A stretch of 64,000 nucleotides of DNA from Gammaproteobacteria bacterium. GTDB lineage: Bacteria; Pseudomonadota; Gammaproteobacteria; UBA4575. Under the pieces are notes generated by a model that was not told where the DNA came from, made no database searches, and was given only the letters and a program-made list of their open reading frames with translations. Below are positions 54,505 through 63,942 of this stretch, in pieces. The DNA lies in the NCBI GenBank assembly GCA_011523795.1, contig WTFY01000002.1, forward strand, positions 1 to 64,000. The letters are read 5' to 3'. A program made the position numbers and the translations under genes. Numbering within the stretch: position 1 is the stretch's first letter; each line of letters begins with the position of its first letter.

Positions 54505-56185
54505 GAATGACTCCGCCATGTGCAATGGATCGATTCAGTATCAGAATAGGCAAGATGCTGATCACTACTATCAGCAATGCACTGCATGCAGCATCAGCCA
54601 GACGCTCATCGGATGCCAGTTCGTAGGTGCGCACCGCCAGCGTGTTGAAGTCAAAAGGGCGCAATACCAGTGTAGCAGGAAGCTCCTTGATCACTTCGAC
54701 AAATACAAGTAGCGCGGCAGCGAAAATTCCACTTCGTATGAGGGGAAGGTGGATCTTGGCAAAGCGATCAAACGTCTTGTTTCCCAGCAATTGAGCTGCA
54801 TCATCGATACTGCGGTGAATCTTTGTCAGGCTGGAATCAACAGAATTGAGTCCAATCGCCATGAACCGTACAACATGGGCAAATACTAATGACGCCAAGG
54901 TGCCAGTGAGGATCAAGCCGGATGAAATCCCGAATTTCTGCTGCAGCCAGGCATCCAGGGTATTGTCCAGCCAGGCAAAAGGGAGCAGTACACCCACAGC
55001 AATGATAATTCCTGGTACGGCATAGCCCGTCGCACTGAAATTGACAGCGTGTGATATGAAAGGATGCGTGCCAACACGTTTACCGTAGGCCAGCAGGGTG
55101 CCCAAAACGATCACGGCCACGGTCACCATGGCAGCAAGCAGTACGGTGTTGGTAAACAGCACGAGAAAGGACATGTCGATTATTTCTGGCGCAGTTTGTA
55201 ATGTCCAAATGCCCAATTGGTATGAGGGGATTATGAATCCTAGAAGGATCGGGGCGCCACATGCGAATACTGCAAGAACGGCCTTGGGACCCGATAGCTG
55301 GTAGTACCGGTTTTTTCGAGGTTTCACGGGGTACTGGTAACGCACAGCTTTCCGTGAATAGCGTTCGGCGAGAATGACTGCAAATATGCAAAGCAGGAGG
55401 ATACTTGCTAACTGGGTTGCGGCGATGCGATCACCCAGTCCGAACCACGTACGGAAAATTCCTGTTGTGAACGTGGTGACTCCGAAGTAGTGGACAGTTC
55501 CGTAGTCGGCCAGTGTTTCCATGATGACCAGTGTCAGTCCAGCTGCGATGGCGGGCCTTGCCAAGGGCAGGATAACCGTAAAGAAGGTCCTGTAAGCACT
55601 TGCACCGAACGTGTGGCACGCTTCACGCAAACTGGCGGATTGTTCGGAAAATGCGGTTCTCGCGAGTAGATACACATAGGGATAGAGTACCAGCGAGATC
55701 ATGGTGATCGCTCCACCAATTGAGCGGATTTGCGGAAACCAGTAATCGCCGTACTGCCAGCTGAAGACACTCCGCAAGAGTGTTTGCACAGGACCAGCAA
55801 AGTCCAGTATACCCGTGTAAGTGTAGGCAATGATGTACGGCGGGAACGCAAGGGGCAAAAGCAGTGCCCAGCTGAAAAATCTGCGTCCGGGGAAATTGCA
55901 GGCACTGCACAGCCAGGCAGTAGTGACCCCAAGCAGGGATGTGCCAAGGCAAACACCCGCAGCCAGAACAAGAGAATTTAAGATGTAACCTGGCAGGACG
56001 GTGGAGCGAAGATGCAGCCAGACCTCGCTTCTGGGCAGCAGCACTGAATACAGTACGGTGATGATGGGGATGCTTAGCAGTAGTGCTGTACATGCTGTAC
56101 AAGCCAGCCATCCTAAATTGCTTCTTTGCTGCCAGGATTTCCTGATGATGCCGGGCAGGGCAAGTGTCTCATTCCTGATGCCCAT
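54488..56185 (-). CDS. fbpB: Fe3+ ABC transporter permease (fused two-domain)
   Basis: A 565-residue permease with about twelve transmembrane helices in two BPD-transport domains. Each half has its coupling segment: EACHTFGASAYRTFFTVILP with LARPAIAAG around 200-230, and DDAAQLLGNKTFDRFAKIHL around 475-495. This duplicated architecture is the norm for FbpB/SfuB. It moves ferric iron across the inner membrane with FbpA and FbpC. Confidence 0.94.
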   Translation of the reverse strand: MGIRNETLALPGIIRKSWQQRSNLGWLACTACTALLLSIPIITVLYSVLLPRSEVWLHLRSTVLPGYILNSLVLAAGVCLGTSLLGVTTAWLCSACNFPGRRFFSWALLLPLAFPPYIIAYTYTGILDFAGPVQTLLRSVFSWQYGDYWFPQIRSIGGAITMISLVLYPYVYLLARTAFSEQSASLREACHTFGASAYRTFFTVILPLARPAIAAGLTLVIMETLADYGTVHYFGVTTFTTGIFRTWFGLGDRIAATQLASILLLCIFAVILAERYSRKAVRYQYPVKPRKNRYYQLSGPKAVLAVFACGAPILLGFIIPSYQLGIWTLQTAPEIIDMSFLVLFTNTVLLAAMVTVAVIVLGTLLAYGKRVGTHPFISHAVNFSATGYAVPGIIIAVGVLLPFAWLDNTLDAWLQQKFGISSGLILTGTLASLVFAHVVRFMAIGLNSVDSSLTKIHRSIDDAAQLLGNKTFDRFAKIHLPLIRSGIFAAALLVFVEVIKELPATLVLRPFDFNTLAVRTYELASDERLADAACSALLIVVISILPILILNRSIAHGGVIHGSQA

Positions 56186-56203
56186 GGCGGTCTGTATCTG
56201 TGA

Positions 56204-57232
56204 TCATTTCCATCTGGCATGATCCATTACCATTACTGCATCGGAATTGAGTTCACCTAGCAGATACAGATTCAGGGAATCAGCCTTGAATTGGCCCCAG
56301 CGGGTCAGCATCTCGCTTGATCGTACTCCGGGCTTCACTGGGTACTCGAAATTGGTTTCTGCATACCACTGTTGAGCAGCATCACTCACCAGGAATTCGA
56401 GCAGCGCGACTGCGGCTGCCCTGTTTTTTGAAGTGCGAATGACTGCGCCGCCGCTGATGTTCACATGCACTCCACGATCATCCTGGTTGGGCCAGAATAT
56501 TCCCACTTTTTGGGCCGCTTCTCGTTGTGCGGAATCTTTCGAGGCAAGCATTTTCCCCAGGTAGTAGCTGTTTGCGATCGCCACATCACATTGGCCTGCC
56601 GCTACGGCCCGGATCTGATCCCGGTCCCCTCCTTGCGGTGGGCGCGCAAAGTTGCTGACCAGACCTCGGGTCCAGGCGAGTGTGTATTCTTTGCCATGAT
56701 GTGCAAGCATTGATGCAACCATAGACTGGTTATAGATGTTGTCCGAGGATCGTGTACATATTTTCCCTTGCCAACCGGGCAGGCTCAGGTTTTCGTAGGT
56801 GGATAGGTCTGCCGGGTTCACACGGTCCGACGCATACATGATCGGGCGCGCCCTTAGCGAGAGACCGAACCAGTTCCCGTCAGGATCCCTGTACTGCTGT
56901 GGCACGGAATTTCTGAGGGCAGGAGTATCTACGGGCAACAGGATGTTTGCTTGCAGTGCACGGTGCAAGCGTCCAGCATCGATCGTTATCAGTATGTCAG
57001 CGGGACTGTGCTGGCCTTCACTGATGATGCGCTGCAGCAGGGTGTCCGCTTTTCCGGTGATCAGGTTGACGCTTGTGCCGGTTAGCTCTTGGAACTGAAG
57101 CAGCAGCGGCTTGATGAGATTCTCCTTTCTGGCAGAGTAGACATTGACTTCTGCTGCACACAGCACGGAAGCAGACAAGCAGAAATACAGTGCGAGCAAG
57201 AATCTAGCGATATTCGGGAAACGGACATCCAT
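56204..57232 (-). CDS. fbpA: Fe3+ ABC transporter substrate-binding protein
   Basis: A 342-residue periplasmic iron-binding protein with signal peptide FLLALYFCLSASVLCAAEV. It begins VNVYSARKENLIKPLLLQFQ, typical of FbpA/FutA. The tandem tyrosines of the Fe site are seen in VAIANSYYLGKML; LVSNFARPPQGGDRDQI and GVHVNISGGAVIRTSKN are also family blocks. Preceded by Fur-like sites, consistent with iron-repressed expression. Confidence 0.94.
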   Translation of the reverse strand: MDVRFPNIARFLLALYFCLSASVLCAAEVNVYSARKENLIKPLLLQFQELTGTSVNLITGKADTLLQRIISEGQHSPADILITIDAGRLHRALQANILLPVDTPALRNSVPQQYRDPDGNWFGLSLRARPIMYASDRVNPADLSTYENLSLPGWQGKICTRSSDNIYNQSMVASMLAHHGKEYTLAWTRGLVSNFARPPQGGDRDQIRAVAAGQCDVAIANSYYLGKMLASKDSAQREAAQKVGIFWPNQDDRGVHVNISGGAVIRTSKNRAAAVALLEFLVSDAAQQWYAETNFEYPVKPGVRSSEMLTRWGQFKADSLNLYLLGELNSDAVMVMDHARWK

Positions 57233-57261
57233 CGTGAAACCTTTTACCTGATCGTTGAAGC

Positions 57262-57307
57262 ATTATGATAATGAAATAATAATAATAGCAATTCTTATTT
57301 GCATTAA
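57262..57307. promoter_or_regulatory. Fur-like operators upstream of fbpA
   Basis: An AT-rich stretch holds two overlapping matches to the Fur 7-1-7 box. TGATAAT at 57266-57272 is an exact left half-site. On the minus strand AATAAGAATTGCTATT (about 57302-57287) aligns to AATGATAATNATTATT at most positions. It lies 30-75 bases ahead of the fbpA ATG, where a repressor would block transcription. It could also act on glnE on the other side. Confidence 0.6.
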
Positions 57308-57380
57308 TAATATCTCGATCGTACAGGCAGTTAAAATTCTGACTGACCTGCCTTGCATTTTTTGATGTAATTTACTCGCT

Positions 57381-60245
57381 ATGCTTGCTCCTCCTCCCAC
57401 TCAGTACGAATCTAGACTGGATCAGGATTTTCAGGTTCTGCTTGAGCGCACAGGGGATTGTACTGTCGCCCAGCATCGAGACGAAATCTTGGCCGTATGG
57501 TATGCGAGCCCTTTCATAAGGCGTGTCTGCCTGTCGCAGCCTCAGTGGGTGCAAGAGATTCTTGCTCAGGGAAAGCTGCATATTGACCTGAATGCCGAAG
57601 ACTATGCAGGGCTTCTGAGATCATCCATTACCGGCGCTTCGAACGTTGAAGCGCTGCAACAGTCTTTGCGAAGGCTGAGATACTCATCCTATGCACGTAT
57701 TGCGTGGCGTGACCTTCAGCAGTATGCGGATGTTCAGCAAACGTTGATCGAGTTGAGCACTTATGCACAGACCTGTATCGATCTGGCGCTTTCCTGGTGT
57801 TTTGAGTGGCTCAGGTCTCGGTCCCATACGGGCCAGTTCGAGCAGTCATTACAGAACGATGTCCTGGTTTTTGCATTGGGCAAGCTTGGTGGCTTTGAGT
57901 TGAATTTTTCGTCAGATGTGGATCTCGTGTTTGCCTATTCGGACAATGCGGCTCATACCCAGGATCAGCAGGCCAAGGCCGGCAGCTTTTACCTGAAGCT
58001 TGTTCAGTTGTTGATCAAGGTTCTTGCAGAACAGACACAGGATGGATTCGTGTTCCGGGTTGATACGAGGTTGAGGCCCTTTGGCAATTCCGGTTCCCTG
58101 GCACCCAGTCTCACGGCAATCGACCAGTATTTCCAGACTACCGGGCGTGAATGGGAACGCTATGCCTGGATCAGGGCCCGCACCGTGGCGGGCAACCTCG
58201 GGGCGGGCGAACGGTTTCTCAAGGATGTCAGTCCGTTCGTATACCGTCGTTACCATGATTACGGTGTAATGCAGTCATTGCGTGAAATGAAAATCATGGT
58301 GGACAAGAAGGCATCTCAGGCGGCAAATCTGGACAATCTCAAGATCGGGAGCGGAGGCATTCGCGAGATTGAGTTCATCGCACAGATGTTCCAGCTGATC
58401 TACGGCGGGAGGGATCCTGATTTGCGCATTCGTTCAACGCTTGGAGCACTGGCGTACCTGGGTGGTTCCGGAAGACTGTCTGCAGACGGCACCGCGATCC
58501 TGCAGCAGGCCTATTTGTTTTTGAGAAAAGCGGAAAACGTCCTGCAGATGCGCGAAGACCTGCAGGTTTACAGTCTGCCAGTCAGGGAACCGGACCGTTC
58601 AGAGTATGCTCATGCCATGGGAGCGGAGTCCTGGGACGTACTGTATGCTGAGTACCAGTCCCATACTTCGGAGGTAAGCGAAATTTTCCAGAAGTTGCTG
58701 CAAACTGATCAGGAAGGAATCAGTTTGCCCTCAGGGGACCAAGACGACTTCGCTTTCGTATGGCAACAGATTCAGGACAAGCCATCATGTACGGATATCC
58801 TTACGAGGTATTTTGGGGAAGAGGCTGAGCACGTCTATTCGCGACTGCGGGGATTTGAGGCCGTGGTACACCAGGCCGAGCCGGTGGCGAAACAAAGGCT
58901 CGAAAGGTTTGTTCCAGTCCTTTTGCAGAACCTTTCGCACAGTTCTCGACCAATATTGGTGCTGACCCGCTTCCTGAGAGTTCTAGAAAAAATTGTACAG
59001 CGTTCAACATATATTTCACTCCTGACAGAGAACCGGAATAAGCTTGCTGAATTGCTCAAGCTTATCGAGGCCAGTCAATGGGTCGCCCAGTACATCTCCG
59101 CGCATCCTCTTTTGCTGGATGAACTGCTGCATGCGGATAACTACGATCCGCCAGACTTGGAGGAAATGCAATATCAGCTACAGGTTCTTGAACAGCTTCA
59201 GATGCTTGTTGATGCATCAGGAGACGACCTTGAGGTATACATGGAGCGTCTGCGTGAATTCAAGCATGCGCAGGTATTGAGGATCGCCGCGGCGGATATC
59301 GTTTCAGATTACCCGATCATGCGTGTCAGTGACCACCTGTCCTGGTTGGCAGAGACCTGTATCAAGAGTGCCGTACGCAAGGCTTACGGTGATTTGGCGG
59401 ACAAGTATGGTGAACCGGCATGCAAAGTAGACGGGAACATGTTCACCCCTGAGTTGCTGATCGTTGAATACGGGAAACTGGGTGGGTTGGAACTTGGATA
59501 CGGGTCTGACCTGGACATTGTGTTTGTATGCACCAGTCCTGATGCATCAGGAGAGACGAGCGGTGAAAATAAAATTCAAAATACCGTTTTCTTTACCCGG
59601 GTTGTACAGCGTGCGATTCACCTGCTCACGACCGTTACTGCATCGGGAAAGGTTTTTGACATAGATACGAGGCTAAGGCCTTACGGTGAGTCGGGACCTG
59701 TAGTCTGCACCTTGGCAGCCTATGAGGATTATTTGCGCAACAAGGCTTGGCTGTGGGAACACCAGGCCCTGATTCGTGCACGGCCCGTCACTGCAAGCAG
59801 AAGTCTTGCAGATACCTTCATGAGGTTGAGGCAGGAGGTGCTTTGCCAGGTCCGTGACAAGGAAGAAGTCCGAAAAGCCGTGACGGAAATGCGGGAAAAA
59901 ATAGTTTCTGCGAAAAAAACAAAGGAAGCGGCAGGTTTCAGGCTCAAGAAAGACAGGGGTGGAATTGTTGATATAGAGTTCATTGCCCAGTATTTAGTAC
60001 TCAGTCATGCACACAAGCATCGGGAAATCTGTGTGCATACTGATCATGTCCGAATCCTGGACGCCTGTGCGCAAGTGGGGCTGATCAAGTCCGAATCTGC
60101 CGAAGAGCTCAAGGCGATCTACATTTCGTACCGCAAGTTTCTACATCAGCTAAGCCTGCAGCTGCTGCCGGAAACTGCGGCAGTAGACAAGTTTGCCAGG
60201 GAGCGGTCTGTCGTACGAAATTACTGGGCAAGTCTGCTAAACTAA
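57381..60245 (+). CDS. glnE: Bifunctional glutamine synthetase adenylyltransferase/deadenylase
   Basis: A 954-residue protein with two nucleotidyltransferase domains. The N-terminal (deadenylylase) motif is FALGKLGGFELNFSSDVDLV and the C-terminal (adenylylase) motif is EYGKLGGLELGYGSDLDIVF. Helical domains between and after carry GGIREIEFIAQMFQL and GGIVDIEFIAQYLVL. It adjusts glutamine synthetase activity in response to PII and glutamine. The length is close to the E. coli protein. No convincing Shine-Dalgarno precedes ATG 57381. Confidence 0.97.
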   Translation: MLAPPPTQYESRLDQDFQVLLERTGDCTVAQHRDEILAVWYASPFIRRVCLSQPQWVQEILAQGKLHIDLNAEDYAGLLRSSITGASNVEALQQSLRRLRYSSYARIAWRDLQQYADVQQTLIELSTYAQTCIDLALSWCFEWLRSRSHTGQFEQSLQNDVLVFALGKLGGFELNFSSDVDLVFAYSDNAAHTQDQQAKAGSFYLKLVQLLIKVLAEQTQDGFVFRVDTRLRPFGNSGSLAPSLTAIDQYFQTTGREWERYAWIRARTVAGNLGAGERFLKDVSPFVYRRYHDYGVMQSLREMKIMVDKKASQAANLDNLKIGSGGIREIEFIAQMFQLIYGGRDPDLRIRSTLGALAYLGGSGRLSADGTAILQQAYLFLRKAENVLQMREDLQVYSLPVREPDRSEYAHAMGAESWDVLYAEYQSHTSEVSEIFQKLLQTDQEGISLPSGDQDDFAFVWQQIQDKPSCTDILTRYFGEEAEHVYSRLRGFEAVVHQAEPVAKQRLERFVPVLLQNLSHSSRPILVLTRFLRVLEKIVQRSTYISLLTENRNKLAELLKLIEASQWVAQYISAHPLLLDELLHADNYDPPDLEEMQYQLQVLEQLQMLVDASGDDLEVYMERLREFKHAQVLRIAAADIVSDYPIMRVSDHLSWLAETCIKSAVRKAYGDLADKYGEPACKVDGNMFTPELLIVEYGKLGGLELGYGSDLDIVFVCTSPDASGETSGENKIQNTVFFTRVVQRAIHLLTTVTASGKVFDIDTRLRPYGESGPVVCTLAAYEDYLRNKAWLWEHQALIRARPVTASRSLADTFMRLRQEVLCQVRDKEEVRKAVTEMREKIVSAKKTKEAAGFRLKKDRGGIVDIEFIAQYLVLSHAHKHREICVHTDHVRILDACAQVGLIKSESAEELKAIYISYRKFLHQLSLQLLPETAAVDKFARERSVVRNYWASLLN

Positions 60246-60309
60246 TCGGCCAAGCACCGCCGCAAGAACCCTGTTCGGTGTGCTTTATTTCTGAAGGAGT
60301 CCAGTACGA

Positions 60310-61233
60310 ATGTCGATGTACGATAGGGATGGTTTCATCTGGTATGACAATGAATTTGTACCATGGCGTGAGGCCAGCACACATGTACTCACCCATACAC
60401 TGCATTACGGGGCCGGCGTATTCGAAGGGGTGCGCGCATATGAAACGGACCAGGGAACTGCGATCTTCCGTCTTGAGGACCACACCAACAGACTGTTCAA
60501 CTCTGCAAAAATCATAGGTATGCCAATCCCTTTCAGTCCACAACAAATTAACCAGGCGCAGCTTGATACAGTCAGCAAAAACAGTGTGCAGTCCGGCTAT
60601 ATACGGCCGATGTGTTTCTATGGTGCAGAAGGAATGGGGCTTCGGGCAGATAACCTGGAAGTGCATTGCATTGTAGCAGCATGGGGCTGGGGGTCTTATT
60701 TTGGTCAAGAAAAAATGAAAAACGGGATCAGGGTCAAGACCTCGTCCTATTCACGCCATCATGTGAACATTGCCATGTGCAAGGCAAAGCTGAACGGAAA
60801 TTACGTGAATTCGATGATGGCATTGAACGAAGCCCTGACCGATGGCTATGACGAGGCCTTGCTGCTGGATGTGGATGGGTTCGTTGCGGAAGGAAGCGGT
60901 GAGAACATCTTTATCGTCAAAGAGGGCAAGCTCTACAGTCCGGAGCTGACTTCCGTGCTAGATGGAATCACGCGCAAGACCGTGATCGAACTTGCGAAAT
61001 CCGTCGATGTCCCTCTGATCGAAAAGCGTATCACGCGTGATGAGGTATACACAGCAGACGAGGCCTTTTTCACAGGCACCGCAGCGGAAATCACTCCCAT
61101 CCGTGAACTCGATAACCGGGTAATAGGGGAAGAAGGCATGCCGGGACCGGTTACCAAGACGCTGCAAACAATGTATTTCGAACTGGTGCATGGAAAAAAT
61201 GACCGGTACGGCTCCTGGCTCTCTTATGTGTAG
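60310..61233 (+). CDS. ilvE: Branched-chain amino acid aminotransferase
   Basis: A 307-residue fold-type IV PLP enzyme. Segments are THVLTHTLHYGAGVFEGVRA, the PLP lysine in CKAKLNGNYVNSMMALNEA, EGSGENIFIVKEGKLY, and DEAFFTGTAAEITPIRELDN. It makes valine, leucine and isoleucine from their 2-oxo acids. The glnE-ilvE order is common in gammaproteobacteria; 64 bases lie between them. A GGAG site sits about ten bases ahead of the ATG. Together with ilvD nearby it serves branched-chain synthesis. Confidence 0.96.
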   Translation: MSMYDRDGFIWYDNEFVPWREASTHVLTHTLHYGAGVFEGVRAYETDQGTAIFRLEDHTNRLFNSAKIIGMPIPFSPQQINQAQLDTVSKNSVQSGYIRPMCFYGAEGMGLRADNLEVHCIVAAWGWGSYFGQEKMKNGIRVKTSSYSRHHVNIAMCKAKLNGNYVNSMMALNEALTDGYDEALLLDVDGFVAEGSGENIFIVKEGKLYSPELTSVLDGITRKTVIELAKSVDVPLIEKRITRDEVYTADEAFFTGTAAEITPIRELDNRVIGEEGMPGPVTKTLQTMYFELVHGKNDRYGSWLSYV

Positions 61234-61339
61234 TGTACGGATCTGAGTGGTCTGGCAGTAATTTGTCCACAGGTTCTCTGATTACGGATGACACCTGGCT
61301 GCATGCAGTCGGGTGCGCCTTGCCTATGGAATTCTCCTG

Positions 61340-62758
61340 ATGAATCTGAACCACCTCAGGAATGCCCGGGTTCTCGTTGTGGGTGATGTCATACTGGACC
61401 AGTACTGGTTCGGTGAAGCGACCCGGATATCCCCAGAGGCTCCTGCACCGATCGTTCACGTTGAGAACATGGAGAACAGGCTGGGGGGAGCTGCAAACGT
61501 GGCCATGAATGTTTGCAGTCTTGGTGCAAAAGCTTATTTGATCGGAATGGTAGGAAGTGACGAGAATGCAGGCAGGCTGACGGACCTGCTCGATGCTGCT
61601 GCCATCGAAACGAGTATGGCCTGTAAGCAGGGTTTCAAGACGCCCACCAAATTGCGTGTAATCAGCCGAAACCAGCAGCTGCTCAGGCTCGACCATGAAA
61701 ATGATCAAAGCAAGCCTGACAACACGGAAGTCATCGAACTATGCAAGAAACACATGCCTGACTATGAAACCCTGGTGATATCAGATTATGACAAAGGTGC
61801 CGTAACGCAGGTTCAGGAAATAATCAGCACAGCTCGTGAAGAAAACAAGAAGGTCATTGTGGATCCAAAGGGAACCAGTTTTGACAAGTACAGGAACGCT
61901 AACATCATCACACCCAATTTTCAGGAATTCAGTCTTGTGGCAGGACCATGTGAGGAAGAGACTGAGCTTGAAGACAAGGCAAACAGGATGTGCCAGAAGT
62001 TGAATCTTGATGCGTTGCTGGTTACTCGAAGTGAGCGCGGAATGTCTTTGTATGTTCAGGGACAGCAGGCAAGGCATTTTCCTACCCGGGCCAAGGAAGT
62101 TTATGATGTTACAGGTGCCGGGGATACGGTTGTCGGTCTGTTTGCATCTGCGATCTCTGCGAATTTTTCGCTACCGGACTCGGTAAAAATTGCCAATCTG
62201 GGTGCGGGCATTGCGGTCAGCAGGCTTGGTACGGTTTCCGTGACACTCGAAGAGCTGAACCTAAGCCTGAACGAGCCCCTTGCCAAAGGAAAAAGAGTGA
62301 CAGACCTCGATGAGCTGAGGCAGTCCCTGTCTGCTTTGAGGAAGAGCGGTGAAAAGATCGTTTTCACCAACGGGTGTTTTGACCTGATACATCAAGGCCA
62401 CATTGCGTGCCTGCGTGATGCAAAATCCAGAGGCGACTGCCTGATCGTAGCCATCAACGATGATGCATCGGTCAGAAACCTGAAGGGAGAAGGCCGTCCT
62501 GTCTGCAGTCTGAAGAATCGTATGGCCGTGCTGGAGGAACTCAGCTGCATTGACTGGATCATACCCTTCTCTGAAGAGACTCCGCTTGCATTGATCCAAG
62601 AGCTGAAGCCCGATGTCTATATCAAGGGCGGGGATTACGAGAAGGAAAAACTTGTGGAGGCCGGCCTTGTCAGAAGCTATGGGGGTGAGGTCGTGTTGTC
62701 ACCTTATGTAGAAGGCTGTTCGACGACAGGGATCATTGATTCCATACTGAAATCTTGA
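61340..62758 (+). CDS. hldE: Bifunctional heptose-7-P kinase/heptose-1-P adenylyltransferase
   Basis: About 472 residues. The PfkB-type kinase domain (about 1-315) has NRLGGAANVAMNVCSLGAKA and DVTGAGDTVVGLFASAI. The cytidylyltransferase-like domain (about 340-472) has FTNGCFDLIHQGHIACLRDA with the HxGH motif. It makes ADP-heptose precursor for the LPS inner core, so the organism has a heptose-containing LPS. The ATG at 61340 is preferred to an upstream in-frame start at 61313. A kinase-adenylyltransferase fusion is the norm for the family. Confidence 0.96.
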   Translation: MNLNHLRNARVLVVGDVILDQYWFGEATRISPEAPAPIVHVENMENRLGGAANVAMNVCSLGAKAYLIGMVGSDENAGRLTDLLDAAAIETSMACKQGFKTPTKLRVISRNQQLLRLDHENDQSKPDNTEVIELCKKHMPDYETLVISDYDKGAVTQVQEIISTAREENKKVIVDPKGTSFDKYRNANIITPNFQEFSLVAGPCEEETELEDKANRMCQKLNLDALLVTRSERGMSLYVQGQQARHFPTRAKEVYDVTGAGDTVVGLFASAISANFSLPDSVKIANLGAGIAVSRLGTVSVTLEELNLSLNEPLAKGKRVTDLDELRQSLSALRKSGEKIVFTNGCFDLIHQGHIACLRDAKSRGDCLIVAINDDASVRNLKGEGRPVCSLKNRMAVLEELSCIDWIIPFSEETPLALIQELKPDVYIKGGDYEKEKLVEAGLVRSYGGEVVLSPYVEGCSTTGIIDSILKS

Positions 62759-62835
62759 CTCAGGGTGTCAAGCCGATACCAGCTCCATGCCCCGCAAATC
62801 TCTTGGCATGAACTCGACTGCATGAATAGGCAAAT

Positions 62836-63528
62836 ATGAAAAGAGACCTCCACTGGCTGTTCTGGCTTATGTTGCCACTGGCCGTGTTTATCCTGCCCTA
62901 TCTGTCCCGCCTGGGTGCACCAGGTTCAGATGCGTACCTGTATGGAGAAAATGGCTGGATAGAAGTATCGACTGCAGTCTACCTGCTGGTAGCAATTCTA
63001 TTTGGCATGAATATTTTGGCATCGGCAAGGAGTGATGGTCATGGCTGGATACGAGGATGGATGATCGTTATCGTGCTGGGCAGCTTGTATTTTGCCGGCG
63101 AGGAGATCAGCTGGGGACAGCATATATTTGGCTGGGAGACGCCAGAGCGGTGGATGGGACTCAATGACCAGGGTGAAACGAATTTCCATAACACCAGTGC
63201 ACTGCTGGACCAGCTTCCAAGAACATTGCTTTCATTTGCCGCACTGGTAGGGGGGATCATGGTACCCCTGTTGCGTATCATCAGGGGCAGATACCCAGGC
63301 AGGAGTTCTCCAAGTTACTGGCTTTGGCCTACCTTTGTCTGTATGCCCGCCGCCCTGTTTTCATTGCTTGTCAGCTGGCATGAGAAACTGTATCGGGTGC
63401 TGGGTGTTGAGATTCCACCCGTGCTGGACGTTCGGGCAGGTGAGGTCAAGGAGAGCCTGCTAGCACTGTTCATCATGTTTTATGTGATATCCATCTGGTA
63501 CAGAAAACGAATCTCAGTCCACGGGTGA
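62836..63528 (+). CDS. Integral membrane protein of unknown function with EEISWGQ motif
   Basis: A 230-residue membrane protein with about five hydrophobic segments (for example LFWLMLPLAVFILPYLS, VSTAVYLLVAILFGMNIL and LLALFIMFYVISIWY). A striking cytoplasmic or periplasmic loop reads GEEISWGQHIFGWETPERW, then GETNFHN. I recall this Glu-Glu/Trp-Gly-Gln, Glu-Thr-Pro and Asn-His-Asn pattern from uncharacterised membrane proteins near LPS or glycosyltransferase genes. The acidic, His and Asn residues could form an active site. Lies between hldE and the DUF6165 gene. I assign no function. Confidence 0.75.
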   Translation: MKRDLHWLFWLMLPLAVFILPYLSRLGAPGSDAYLYGENGWIEVSTAVYLLVAILFGMNILASARSDGHGWIRGWMIVIVLGSLYFAGEEISWGQHIFGWETPERWMGLNDQGETNFHNTSALLDQLPRTLLSFAALVGGIMVPLLRIIRGRYPGRSSPSYWLWPTFVCMPAALFSLLVSWHEKLYRVLGVEIPPVLDVRAGEVKESLLALFIMFYVISIWYRKRISVHG

Positions 63529-63918
63529 CTGATAACTGGCATATGATTTCTCTTCGACAATCACGGAGCCCAGCAGTGTATTGATCTCTTTCTTGATTGC
63601 CGCGCGCCTGTCGTTGCGCAGGTAAACAGAACGTGCAAGCTCTATGAATCCTTCATCAAAGTTCTTCTGTGACTCCTTGATACGTATCCTGTCTTCGATT
63701 GACCAGAGGTCCTGGTTGACTGCCCTGAGCGATTGTTTGAGCAGTTTGATGCTGCTGTCGTCAACATGGGTCTTTTCCCATGCCTGATTCAATAATTCCA
63801 GTTCGGTCTTTACGTTTTGCAGTTTCTCGGTGTCAGCGATCTGTTGCACCTTGATTTCTAGAATGGTGATTTTATCCAGCAGTTCGCCAGGTGACACGGG
63901 CACGCAGATTTTTTCCAT
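63514..63918 (-). CDS. DUF6165 family protein
   Basis: A 134-residue soluble helical protein. The opening ICVPVSPGELLDKITILEIK followed by DTEKLQNVKTELELL is characteristic of DUF6165, a small family found near LPS core or heptosyltransferase genes; no activity is known to me. Its 3' end overlaps the end of the EEISWGQ membrane protein gene on the other strand by 15 bases. It may be co-transcribed with the partial gene upstream. Confidence 0.8.
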   Translation of the reverse strand: MEKICVPVSPGELLDKITILEIKVQQIADTEKLQNVKTELELLNQAWEKTHVDDSSIKLLKQSLRAVNQDLWSIEDRIRIKESQKNFDEGFIELARSVYLRNDRRAAIKKEINTLLGSVIVEEKSYASYQSPVD

Positions 63919-63942
63919 TGCAAGATTTCACATCCGGGTAAG

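Noticed and set aside
60109-60708. A 199-codon minus-strand open frame across the glnE-ilvE junction
   Set aside because: It is antisense to two confident genes and reads as random composition.
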